From: Lachnospiraceae bacterium | GTDB taxonomy: Bacteria; Bacillota; Clostridia; Lachnospirales; Lachnospiraceae | Length of the DNA: 33,125 nucleotides | Assembly: GCA_015057445.1 (NCBI GenBank) | Contig: SVEI01000004.1 | Location: 70,571 to 103,695, forward strand | Reading direction: 5' to 3' | Shown: piece by piece, positions 9,615 through 16,873 of the stretch | How the letters are laid out: each line of letters opens with the position of its first letter | Position numbering within the stretch: position 1 is the stretch's first letter | Translations under genes and position numbers: made by a program | Notes under the pieces: generated by a model | What the model was told of the DNA's origin: nothing | The model's input: the letters and a program-made list of their open reading frames with translations, nothing else | The model's database searches: none

Positions 9615-10763
9615 ATGTCATCAAATAAACCAGTGGTTTGCCCAGTGTGTGGTGCCCAGATAAGGAAAAATGGATATTGTTCGTTTTGTTATATGCATAT
9701 TGATATAATTAAGAAGGCATATAATACCTCTAATTATTATTATAATATTGGATATGATAAGGCTGTGGCTAGGGATTTGTCTGGAGCTATTGAGTCTCTA
9801 AATATGTCTCTTCGATATAATAAGAAGAATGTAATGACTAGAAATCTTCTTGGACTTATATATTACGAGATGGGTGAGATAGTTATGGCACTTAGTCATT
9901 GGGTAATGAGTGTAAACTATAAATCATCAGGAAATCTTGCCACTAAGTATCTTAAAGAATTAAGATCCAATCCAACTACGTTGGCAGTTGTTGACCAGAT
10001 AGCAGTAAAGTATAATATGGCTTTAAATTACGCAAAACGAGATGATATGGATTTGGCCATAATACAGCTTAAGAATTTGCTATCCACAAATGGTCATTTT
10101 GTAAAAGGATATCTTTTATTAGCTCTTTTATATATTAACTTTGGAAATTATGAAAAAGCAAGAGTTACTCTTAGGCGAGTTCTTAAAATAGATAAAGCTA
10201 ATCCGCTTGCTATTCATTATTTACACGAGATGGGTAATACTGATACAGATATTATTCAGATGAGAGATGACGAATCGGTTGAGGATGATGGCCTTTTAGA
10301 TGAGGAGTATATAGAGGAGAACACATTCAGAAGAAATACATCTCTTATGGATGAGGATCCTGCTGATAAGAAGAGCAATCCTATAAAAGATTTTTATGAA
10401 AAATGCAAGAACACTCTTTTGAAGAAAAAAGTTGTAGGTGATATAGGCTTTGCAAAATACTCAGGTGTGTATGTGCTTGTAGGTATGGTTTTAGGAGCTA
10501 TGATTCTAGGTTTTGTGCTTCTTCCTGCTCAGAGAAAAAGTCTTAGAACAGAGAATGAAAAGATAATTAAAACCTATAGTGAAGAGATAGCTGTTAAGGA
10601 AACCACAATTACTAGTCTAGATGCACAGGTTAGTGATTTGAATAGACAGATTGCAAGACTTGAAGCTAATAATTCTGACGATGTTAATCCATTACCAGAC
10701 TATAGCTACATTACAAATGGTATGACTGATGAAGATATACAGAATATGATAGACAACGAGTAA
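9615..10763 (+). CDS. Zinc-ribbon, TPR and coiled-coil membrane protein
   Basis: I chose the ATG at 9615, one base after the previous stop and downstream of AGGAAGG; a TTG at 9606 is possible but less likely. The 382-residue product begins with a zinc-ribbon-like knuckle (Cys9, Cys12, Cys22, Cys25). Tetratricopeptide-like repeats follow from about residue 30 to 210, then an acidic linker with many Asp/Glu, one membrane helix at about residues 283-305 (YVLVGMVLGAMILGFVLLP), and a short extracytoplasmic coiled coil with a polar tail. No catalytic motif is visible. The layout suggests a scaffold that gathers partners in the cytoplasm and reports across the membrane, which is inference. It is the last gene of the queF unit, followed by a terminator. 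Confidence 0.8.
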   Translation: MSSNKPVVCPVCGAQIRKNGYCSFCYMHIDIIKKAYNTSNYYYNIGYDKAVARDLSGAIESLNMSLRYNKKNVMTRNLLGLIYYEMGEIVMALSHWVMSVNYKSSGNLATKYLKELRSNPTTLAVVDQIAVKYNMALNYAKRDDMDLAIIQLKNLLSTNGHFVKGYLLLALLYINFGNYEKARVTLRRVLKIDKANPLAIHYLHEMGNTDTDIIQMRDDESVEDDGLLDEEYIEENTFRRNTSLMDEDPADKKSNPIKDFYEKCKNTLLKKKVVGDIGFAKYSGVYVLVGMVLGAMILGFVLLPAQRKSLRTENEKIIKTYSEEIAVKETTITSLDAQVSDLNRQIARLEANNSDDVNPLPDYSYITNGMTDEDIQNMIDNE

Positions 10764-10803
10764 ATACTAATAGATAAAATCGAATATGATTAAAATGCGA
10801 AAG

Positions 10804-10832
10804 AAAGTGGAATTTTTATTCCGCTTTTTTTT
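10804..10832 (+). terminator. Intrinsic terminator before spoIIAA
   Basis: AAAGTGGAAT (10804-10813) pairs with ATTCCGCTTT (10818-10827), with one G-T pair, around a TTTT loop, and the stem runs into eight T residues. It separates the queF-to-TPR unit from the sporulation genes and leaves only 43 bp for a promoter of spoIIAA. That gap also holds the small palindrome GTGTTAATAACAC (10833-10845). Confidence 0.85.
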
Positions 10833-10875
10833 GTGTTAATAACACCTATTAATAATATAAAAAAGGAGAGTTTGT

Positions 10876-11226
10876 ATGGATTATCAATACAAAAATGGAG
10901 TGTTTATCTATTATCTACCTAAAGAATTAGATCATTACTATGCGGACAAGCTAAAGAGAAAAAGTGAAGAGACATTTGTAAAAGAGAAAATCAATTATTT
11001 AATATTTGATTTCTCAAACACTAAATTCATGGATAGTTCAGGAATTGGTCTTATTACAGGAAGATTTAGGCGTATATATGATAACGGAGGACAAACCTAT
11101 GTGGTCAATGTAAATCAAAACATAGACAAGCTTTTAAAACTGTCTGGAATATATTCTATTATAAAAAAGAAAAATACAAAAGAAGACATAATAGAGGAAA
11201 TGATTAAGGGAGGATACTATGAATAA
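10876..11226 (+). CDS. spoIIAA: SpoIIAA, anti-sigma-F factor antagonist
   Basis: This 116-residue STAS-domain protein frees sigma-F by binding SpoIIAB in the forespore. The phosphorylation motif FMDSSGIGLI is present; Ser55 is the counterpart of the serine that SpoIIAB phosphorylates in B. subtilis (Ser58). Length and fold match the family. An AAAAGGAGAG ribosome site precedes the ATG by the normal distance. It overlaps spoIIAB by 8 bp. Expression of this operon is normally started by sigma-H; I did not find a convincing sigma-H site in the 43 bp between terminator and gene. Confidence 0.95.
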   Translation: MDYQYKNGVFIYYLPKELDHYYADKLKRKSEETFVKEKINYLIFDFSNTKFMDSSGIGLITGRFRRIYDNGGQTYVVNVNQNIDKLLKLSGIYSIIKKKNTKEDIIEEMIKGGYYE

Positions 11227-11662
11227 TACTAACGAAATGATTGTGGAATTTAAGAGTGTAGCTTTAAACGAAGCTTTTGCAAGAATGGTGGTAGCAGCAT
11301 TTATAGCTACCACTAATCCAACCCTAGAAGAGGTGTCGGATGTAAAAACAGCAGTATCAGAGGCAGTAACAAATTCGATAATCCATGGATATGATGGGGG
11401 AGATGGAAGGATAAGTATTCTATCTTCTATAAAGGGAAGGAGCGTTTACATAGAGGTTAGAGATGAAGGCTGTGGCATACCGGATGTTAGAAAAGCTATG
11501 GAACCAATGTATACAACTAGACCCAAGGAAGATAGATCGGGTATGGGATTTTCTTTTATGGAAGCTTTTATGGACAAGCTGGTGGTTGAATCAACTGTGG
11601 GGATAGGAACAGTGGTAAAAATGTGGAAGGAGATTGGTGTCGTTAAGCATCATTTTGAATAA
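11219..11662 (+). CDS. spoIIAB: SpoIIAB, anti-sigma-F factor and serine kinase
   Basis: This 147-residue GHKL-type kinase binds and holds sigma-F inactive and phosphorylates SpoIIAA. The N box EAVTNSIIHG (Glu48, Asn52) and the G1 box DEGCGIPD bind ATP-Mg. A G2-like segment, DRSGMGFSFMEAFMD, follows. These are all in the usual order and the length is normal. The gene lies between its two partners, overlapping spoIIAA by 8 bp and ending on the base before sigF. This is the classical spoIIA operon order and supports equal production of the three proteins. Confidence 0.95.
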   Translation: MNNTNEMIVEFKSVALNEAFARMVVAAFIATTNPTLEEVSDVKTAVSEAVTNSIIHGYDGGDGRISILSSIKGRSVYIEVRDEGCGIPDVRKAMEPMYTTRPKEDRSGMGFSFMEAFMDKLVVESTVGIGTVVKMWKEIGVVKHHFE

Positions 11663-12388
11663 ATGAATGAATTAAAGTTATTTGAACTAGCGAGAAATGG
11701 TGATAAAAAAGCTAAGGAAAAGATAGTTTCAGATAACGAGGGATTAGTTTGGAGTATTGCCAGACGATTTATGGGTCGTGGGTACGACCTTGATGAAATA
11801 TTTCAGATAGGCTGCATAGGACTTCTTAAGGCTATCGATAGGTTTGATTCGGAATATCAAGTTCAGTTTTCTACCTATGCAGTTCCCCTAATATCAGGTG
11901 AGATAAAAAGATTTTTGAGAGATAACGGAATGATAAAGGTATCTAGGATTTTAAAACAGAATGGATACAAAATTAGCAAGGCAAGAGAAGAGCTAAATGC
12001 CAGATTGTGCAGAGAGGCAACATTAGATGAAATTGCACATGCAACGGATTTGAGTATTGAAGAAATAGTTATGGCAACTGAAGCTAACAGAGAAATAGAG
12101 TCCATATATCAAACGGTATATGAAAACGAAGGAAGTGAAATGTATTTGGTAGACAAGTTCGTTGATGAAGGAAAAAGTGGACTTGAATCAGAAGAGATAA
12201 TGAATAGGATGTTGGTAGCACAAATTCTAGACAGCCTAGCAGAGAGAGATAAAAAGCTTATAGAAATGAGGTATTTTCAAGACAAGACACAGACCCAGGT
12301 AGCCAAGGAAATGGGGATTAGTCAAGTGCAGGTAAGTCGTATGGAGAAAAAATTGTTACAAAATATGAGGAATCTTATTGACAATTAA
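11663..12388 (+). CDS. sigF: Sigma-F, forespore-specific RNA polymerase sigma factor
   Basis: This 241-residue sigma-70-family factor directs early forespore transcription. Region 2 is clear (GLVWSIARRFMGRGYDLDEIFQIG, with the core-binding and -10 recognition helices to about residue 95), region 3 lies around residues 100-160, and a region 4 helix-turn-helix is at about 208-232 (TQVAKEMGISQVQVSRME). The ATG follows the spoIIAB stop directly and has no strong ribosome site of its own, so it probably depends on translational coupling. Identity as sigma-F rather than sigma-G rests on its place after spoIIAA-spoIIAB. The first copy of the 15-bp repeat begins on the base after its stop codon. Confidence 0.94.
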   Translation: MNELKLFELARNGDKKAKEKIVSDNEGLVWSIARRFMGRGYDLDEIFQIGCIGLLKAIDRFDSEYQVQFSTYAVPLISGEIKRFLRDNGMIKVSRILKQNGYKISKAREELNARLCREATLDEIAHATDLSIEEIVMATEANREIESIYQTVYENEGSEMYLVDKFVDEGKSGLESEEIMNRMLVAQILDSLAERDKKLIEMRYFQDKTQTQVAKEMGISQVQVSRMEKKLLQNMRNLIDN

Positions 12389-12516
12389 TCGAACTTCGAG
12401 TACAATAAAAAATATGTTAGTGCAAAAAATAAAACTACTGTAAAATAATCAAACTACAAGTACGAAAAATGGACTAGCATTGTACTTGTAGTTCGATTGT
12501 CGTACTTGTAGTAAGA
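12389..12516 (+). repeat. Four copies of a 15-bp motif, likely regulator-binding sites
   Basis: The motif GTACTTGTAGTTCGA occurs four times in the 141-bp gap before the TetR gene. Copies on the minus strand are at 12389-12403 (13 of 15 bases match) and 12449-12463 (14 of 15). Copies on the plus strand are at 12482-12496 (exact) and 12502-12516 (13 of 15). The two minus copies are 60 bp apart and the two plus copies 20 bp apart, both close to whole helix turns. Copies 2 and 3 face each other, forming a long inverted repeat with an 18-base gap. Their placement before a TetR gene suggests operators for that regulator. Binding is inference. Confidence 0.6.
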
Positions 12517-12529
12517 TTTGAGGGTTTTA

Positions 12530-13156
12530 ATGGGCGCAAGAAAAAAAGAAGCTCTTGAACAATTTAACCGAGATAACATACTGACTGCAGCCAAGGAATT
12601 GTTTGAAAGTAAGGGTGTAGAACAAACAACCATGGATGATATAGCAAAATATGCAGATTATAGTAAGTCTACGATTTATGTATATTTCAAGAGCAAAGAA
12701 GACATTTACAATTCAATAGTTGAAGATTATACAGATGTCTTAATTGGAGAATTGGAGATGTGTATTCAGGAAACTTCAGATTTTGAGGATAGCTATTATA
12801 AGATGTGTGACTGTCTTGTGAATTTTGAGGAGAAATACCCTAAGTATTATGCCAGTTTAATGGGAGAGGAAAAATCCACGAATAGTAGGAAGAAACCTAT
12901 TCTTAAGGATAATAAGGTTGGCAGGGAATTAACAGGGCTCATTAGAGAATTCTTAGAAAAAGGAATGGCCAGCAGGAAGATAAGGGCGGATATAGATATA
13001 CAACCTACTGTTTTATATGTGTGGTCAGCAATAAGTGGAATTATTCAGGTGGCAGAGCGAAAAAAAGATGAACTAGATGAAAGTCTGAATATGAACAAGA
13101 AGGAATATCTTAGGTATTCATTTAGAACATTTTATGAATCGCTTGTCAGGAGGTAA
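12530..13156 (+). CDS. TetR-family transcriptional regulator
   Basis: I chose the ATG at 12530, which has GAGGG five bases upstream; a TTG four codons earlier is the alternative. The 208-residue protein has a normal TetR N-terminal DNA-binding domain with the helix-turn-helix TTMDDIAKYADYSKSTIYVYF at about residues 33-53, followed by the KSKEDIYNSIV helix. The C-terminal ligand domain is mostly helical and shows no recognisable ligand class. The repeated motif just upstream is the obvious candidate operator, implying autoregulation. The stop is followed after 4 bp by the next gene, so it leads a three-gene operon whose products may be its targets. Confidence 0.88.
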   Translation: MGARKKEALEQFNRDNILTAAKELFESKGVEQTTMDDIAKYADYSKSTIYVYFKSKEDIYNSIVEDYTDVLIGELEMCIQETSDFEDSYYKMCDCLVNFEEKYPKYYASLMGEEKSTNSRKKPILKDNKVGRELTGLIREFLEKGMASRKIRADIDIQPTVLYVWSAISGIIQVAERKKDELDESLNMNKKEYLRYSFRTFYESLVRR

Positions 13157-13160
13157 AGTA

Positions 13161-13889
13161 ATGGGAGACAAAGGACAAATATTGGGAAATAAGAATAGCA
13201 ATTATATTTTTTACGTATCAGAGCTTGAAGATACTCCGCTGAAAGGCCATTTTAGAAAAATGGATGCAGGTATAGAAATTGTTGAACATATTAAGAAAAG
13301 CATTCCAGGTAGTAAGGTGATGAAGTATACTGAGTATAGTGGAGAGGTAATTAATGCAGACAGCATAGGAATAGTTTTTCCTGCACATACATGGGGGATT
13401 TCATTAGCAGTACTTACGTTTTTATCACATCTTAAGATAAGAAGAGGTACATATATATATGCAGTTGCCATTGGAGAAAGCATTTCTGGAGATGTTGATT
13501 ACACAATCTATGACAGAGTAAAGCTTCTTGATCAATTTAAGAAAGTGTTTGGCAAGAAGAGTGTAGGATGTCAGTCTGATATTTTTGTTAGATGTATTGA
13601 CAGAAAGAGAACACACGGAAGTACAGAGGAAAACCTTAGAGGCGAAACAGATAAGATTAAGACAATTAAGCATGTTTTATCTGGTTTGTTATTTCATACT
13701 TTAGACAGTATTAGTGCTATGGAAATGATAGATGAAGATGATAGATTCTACGAAGAAACTCAAGTTACACATAGTAATATCATTCCTATCGAAGCGTATT
13801 CACAAGCTAGAAGTAGGAAGATAAGTTTAAGCAACATATATTTAGATGAGGATATATTTAGAGGAGTGAAGATATGCCAGGTTATGTAA
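13161..13889 (+). CDS. Flavodoxin-like protein without a clear FMN loop
   Basis: The ATG at 13161 follows CAGGAGGT at a good distance; an upstream in-frame start lies inside the TetR gene and is unlikely. The 242-residue protein has a segment GIVFPAHTWGISLAVLTFLSHL and the following strand YIYAVAIGES that resemble the middle of flavodoxin-fold proteins of the EFR1 type. The usual N-terminal phosphate loop (S/T-x-T-G-N) is missing: at that place it reads YVSELEDTPLK. There is no ferredoxin cysteine motif. The C-terminal half is unassigned. It may be a degenerate flavodoxin-fold protein with a non-redox role. The last 16 bases overlap the next gene. Confidence 0.55.
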   Translation: MGDKGQILGNKNSNYIFYVSELEDTPLKGHFRKMDAGIEIVEHIKKSIPGSKVMKYTEYSGEVINADSIGIVFPAHTWGISLAVLTFLSHLKIRRGTYIYAVAIGESISGDVDYTIYDRVKLLDQFKKVFGKKSVGCQSDIFVRCIDRKRTHGSTEENLRGETDKIKTIKHVLSGLLFHTLDSISAMEMIDEDDRFYEETQVTHSNIIPIEAYSQARSRKISLSNIYLDEDIFRGVKICQVM

Positions 13890-14557
13890 TTCATATGGCA
13901 GTTGCTTCAAAAATAGTCGAGAATAAAGGTATAACTGACGAGAAATACATAAGGGCTTTTCTTGTTGGAAATATTATTCCTGATGCTATGGATAGGAATA
14001 ATAAGAAAGAAAGTCATTTTTGGGATGAACTTACATATGCCAATCTTAATAGGATTCCAAATCTTGATGATTTCCTAAGTAAATATAAGTCGAAATTAAA
14101 TGATCCATTTGTTTTGGGATATTATACTCATCTGATGTTGGACAATCTTTTTGTAAATGAATATTGGAAAGAACATTTTCGGTTATTAAATCAATATGGG
14201 GAAGATGAGAATAGCTACAATTTGGTAAAATATATTAAAGTCATTGCAGATGACAAAATATATGACAGGGAAAGGTTTTTTTCTGATGAGCTATACTATG
14301 GTGACTACGATAGGATGTATTCCTATATTTTTAAAGACTGGCCTATTATATGTATTGAAAAAAGCGAATTAGATTGTATCCCTATAGATGAGATTAATTA
14401 TGTAGATGTTAAGGATAAACTTAGTGATATGATAAGAGAGATTAATACAAAACATTCTAAGTTGGATTATTCCCAGAGAGAATCATTGAAGGTGCTTGAC
14501 TTAGAACACATATATACTTTGATGAATAAAGTTGTGAGTAGTGTGTGGGGAATATAA
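13874..14557 (+). CDS. Zinc-dependent phospholipase C-like hydrolase
   Basis: This 227-residue soluble protein resembles the zinc-dependent phospholipase C/S1-P1 nuclease-like family found widely in Clostridia. It has an N-terminal PGYVIHMAVA (His7), GNIIPDAMD (Asp at about 37), KKESHFWDE (His at about 48) and GYYTHLMLDNLF (His and Asp near residues 83-87), which together supply a typical His/Asp metal set. It has no signal peptide, so a secreted phospholipase role is unlikely; the true substrate is unknown. The start overlaps the preceding gene by 16 bp. It is the last gene of the TetR-led operon and ends just before a strong hairpin. Confidence 0.6.
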   Translation: MPGYVIHMAVASKIVENKGITDEKYIRAFLVGNIIPDAMDRNNKKESHFWDELTYANLNRIPNLDDFLSKYKSKLNDPFVLGYYTHLMLDNLFVNEYWKEHFRLLNQYGEDENSYNLVKYIKVIADDKIYDRERFFSDELYYGDYDRMYSYIFKDWPIICIEKSELDCIPIDEINYVDVKDKLSDMIREINTKHSKLDYSQRESLKVLDLEHIYTLMNKVVSSVWGI

Positions 14558-14561
14558 TACC

Positions 14562-14605
14562 AAAGAGCTTACTTTTGCACTGGTAGTGTAAAAAGTAAGC
14601 TCTTT
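14562..14605. terminator. Long hairpin between convergent genes
   Basis: Arms 14562-14580 and 14586-14605 form a stem of about 19 bp (AAAGAGCTTACTTTTGCAC against its near-exact complement, one extra A) with a five-base loop. It lies between the plus-strand hydrolase gene and the minus-strand MCP gene and has A/T ends on both sides. It probably works in both directions, though the T-tracts are short. Confidence 0.75.
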
Positions 14606-14635
14606 CTCTGATTACTTATGCCGAATAAAATGTTA

Positions 14636-15616
14636 TTATCTGTTGTTTGCAATAACTTCTTCTATAATTGGATCTGCTTGATCTAGAAGATTTGCCATTT
14701 CCTCATAGATTTGACTTCTGTTGGAAATGTCAGTAGAAATCTGATCTACATTTCCAGCTACTTCTACGTAATTATCTTTTGCACTTACAATATCTGCCTG
14801 AATGGAATCTGCAGCTTCGTTACAATCGTCTACACAATCAGCAATGGCCTTTTGAACTTCAATAACACCACTTACAGATTCTTTTATATTATTGAAAAGC
14901 ACAGTTGTCTGAGCAACCTGTTCCTGTTCTTTCTCAAGCATCTTAGTAGCAGTGGCCATAGATTCGTTGAGGGCTTTTGCATCTGCTTTAAGAAGGCTCA
15001 TATTGTTATTAACAGCATCTACCAATTTCTTGATTTGGGAAGCAAGATCACTAACCTCGGTTGCAACAACTGCAAAGCCAAGACCATGTTCCCCAGCACG
15101 TGCAGCTTCAATAGATGCATTGAGTGAAAGCATGTTTGTCTGGTTGGCAATACCTATGATTCCTGACATTGTCTCTTGAATCTCATCAAAGCTGTTTTGG
15201 AAATTGCTAAGAACTTCGCCAACCTTTTCGAAGTCTTTAATAACTTCCTGAGAGCTTTCCTGGATGCTGTCAACGTTATCGCTAGCCTGAGCAGTAGTAT
15301 CAAGAACTTCGTTAACACTATCTTCGATTTGAGAAGAAACATCAACAATATTATTAACTTTTGACTTTATGGTATCCATACTTTCCACAATCTGATCTGA
15401 CTGTTGGAGAATGGTCTCGAAAGAACCTTGAATACCTTCTAATTGTTCATGAGCACTTATATCGTGATCAATAAGAGCTTTTCTGTTTTCTCTGAGTGAT
15501 TTGGTTATATAACTTACAGGAGCTAAGCTTTCTTTGATTGCATTTCCTGATACAGTCTCAAGAGGTACTGCATGAGATTCATCTTTTTTTCTAAAGTTAA
15601 ATTCTATAATTGCCAT
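14636..15616 (-). CDS. Soluble methyl-accepting chemotaxis-type signalling protein
   Basis: The 326-residue protein is almost entirely coiled-coil helix with an MCP signalling tip at residues 157-192 ([20 protein letters not shown], then [12 protein letters not shown]). This tip normally binds CheA and CheW. There is no membrane helix, HAMP domain or recognisable sensor domain; only about 60 residues precede the helical bundle. The usual EVR after the tip is EVS here (Ser189), and the tip has several other substitutions. An AGGAGG site precedes the ATG. It follows the FIST gene by 11 bp in the same direction, so the FIST protein could be its separate sensor. No cheA or cheW is nearby. It may feed a chemotaxis array or another output. 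Confidence 0.85.
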   Translation of the reverse strand: MAIIEFNFRKKDESHAVPLETVSGNAIKESLAPVSYITKSLRENRKALIDHDISAHEQLEGIQGSFETILQQSDQIVESMDTIKSKVNNIVDVSSQIEDSVNEVLDTTAQASDNVDSIQESSQEVIKDFEKVGEVLSNFQNSFDEIQETMSGIIGIANQTNMLSLNASIEAARAGEHGLGFAVVATEVSDLASQIKKLVDAVNNNMSLLKADAKALNESMATATKMLEKEQEQVAQTTVLFNNIKESVSGVIEVQKAIADCVDDCNEAADSIQADIVSAKDNYVEVAGNVDQISTDISNRSQIYEEMANLLDQADPIIEEVIANNR

Positions 15617-15627
15617 AATTGCCTCCT

Positions 15628-16716
15628 TTACTCAAAAACAACATAAACCATGGTTTGGTTAACATGCTGGTTGTTTATCTGTTCTCCAGTTCCGAGAATA
15701 CCTGCAAAGGTGCCTAGACTGGAGAGGTTTGAAAGATATTCATCAAGATATCCAATTCCTGCTATGTATCTGAATCTATTGACACTATCAAAACAAAGTG
15801 TAAATGAAGTTTTTTCCAAGACGTTATTGATATGAGAAATAGTGTCTTGATTTACTTTTTCAATATCATCTGGCTCCATTATAAATATGCTTTCGTTTTC
15901 GAATATGGCCTTACCATTAAACATAACACCATTCATATCTAGGGAATTTGTGGTAGTTATGAATGTATCATCGCCAGCAGCTCTTCCTAGTGGATTGATT
16001 AACATATTTTCTACGATACCTTCTTTGTCAACACCTGTTTCTGCTGTGTATATTTCATGAGCAGGTGTATTGTCTAATTGAAATAGTGTTTTTGTATTTC
16101 TGTCGACCAAAGTGGCAAAATGAGCCTTTTTACTAAGTCTTTTATATATATTTTCTTTGCCAACAAGGATGTTGCCAGCGTTGTTCTTAACAAAGGCATA
16201 AACTGTAGTATCTGCCATAAGTTTTCCATTATAGATAATCTGATTTTTGTCACCAAGAGGAGTTCCATAGGATGAAGAACCTGCCAAACTAATATCATAT
16301 CTTTTGAGAACAGAATGGATAGTAGCAAGAACCTTCTCCTCGCTTCCAGTTGAGAATTCCAAACATACGGTGTTGTTAGATTCTGGTTCCATTGAACAAA
16401 GAATATCTTCAAACTCTAGTATAGAAGAAACAGGAGTTTTTCTGGTGTTTGTAAGTATACCAGTAGAAACTGTAACACCAGCTAGGGCCACAACCATTAT
16501 ACTTGTATCATCAGTTTTGTTAGATATATAAGAAGCGCTGGTTGTTCCTATCATAGGAGTTCCCGGATATTTTTCGGCTAAATATTCAGCAGCTTTTTCG
16601 GCCTTAATAAATGGTGCAATAAGAATTAACAAGTCAGCTTTTTTAAGACCTTTAGTAGCTTGTGATATAGCCTCGCCTATATTGTCAGATTGGCTTGTGC
16701 CAATAAAACCACGCAT
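15628..16716 (-). CDS. FIST-domain sensory protein (FIST N and C)
   Basis: I chose the ATG at 16716 ([12 protein letters not shown]), which has a perfect AGGAGG eight bases upstream; an upstream in-frame ATG at 16746 has no such site. The 362-residue protein matches the FIST layout: an N-terminal FIST domain ([39 protein letters not shown]) and a C-terminal FIST_C domain near residues 220-350 ([25 protein letters not shown]). FIST domains are predicted or shown to bind small ligands, including NO-haem in NosP proteins. A minus-strand TATACT (16757-16762) could be its -10 box, but the -35 is poor. It is upstream of and co-directional with the MCP gene. Confidence 0.87.
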   Translation of the reverse strand: MRGFIGTSQSDNIGEAISQATKGLKKADLLILIAPFIKAEKAAEYLAEKYPGTPMIGTTSASYISNKTDDTSIMVVALAGVTVSTGILTNTRKTPVSSILEFEDILCSMEPESNNTVCLEFSTGSEEKVLATIHSVLKRYDISLAGSSSYGTPLGDKNQIIYNGKLMADTTVYAFVKNNAGNILVGKENIYKRLSKKAHFATLVDRNTKTLFQLDNTPAHEIYTAETGVDKEGIVENMLINPLGRAAGDDTFITTTNSLDMNGVMFNGKAIFENESIFIMEPDDIEKVNQDTISHINNVLEKTSFTLCFDSVNRFRYIAGIGYLDEYLSNLSSLGTFAGILGTGEQINNQHVNQTMVYVVFE

Positions 16717-16826
16717 ATAACAAACCTCCTTAGTAGAATATTTCATACATATCTAGAGTATAACATAATGTAGCTAAAATTGACACAAAAATTAATACTA
16801 TTTTTATGGAAATAATATTTTTACTG

Positions 16827-16835
16827 TGTTATGAT
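16827..16835 (+). promoter_or_regulatory. Extended -10 promoter for the ABC-F gene
   Basis: TGT immediately followed by TATGAT (16830-16835) forms an extended -10 element; the -35 position (16807-16812) is weak. Transcription would start about 32 bp before the ATG. A perfect TTGACA at 16780-16785 lies too far upstream to pair with it. Confidence 0.4.
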
Positions 16836-16873
16836 TACATATCAGTTAAAAATAAGTACGTAGGAGAGAGAAA

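Noticed and set aside
10876-12388. Alternative reading as an RsbV/RsbW/sigma-B stress module
   Set aside because: The tight three-gene order with no extra rsb genes, the SpoIIAA DSSGIGLI motif, the sigma length and the presence of spoVA nearby favour the sporulation spoIIA operon.
12449-12496. Inverted repeat of motif copies 2 and 3 as a terminator for sigF
   Set aside because: The arms pair well, but the 18-base loop and lack of a T-tract after the stem do not fit an intrinsic terminator; the extra copies 1 and 4 fit a binding-site array better.
13134-13160. Upstream start for the flavodoxin-like gene inside the TetR gene
   Set aside because: The longer start has no ribosome site, while the ATG at 13161 has CAGGAGGT at the right distance.
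16780-16785. TTGACA as the -35 box of the ABC-F gene
   Set aside because: The sequence 17 bp downstream (TTTATG) is a poor -10 box, and the better extended -10 at 16827-16835 is too far away to pair with it.
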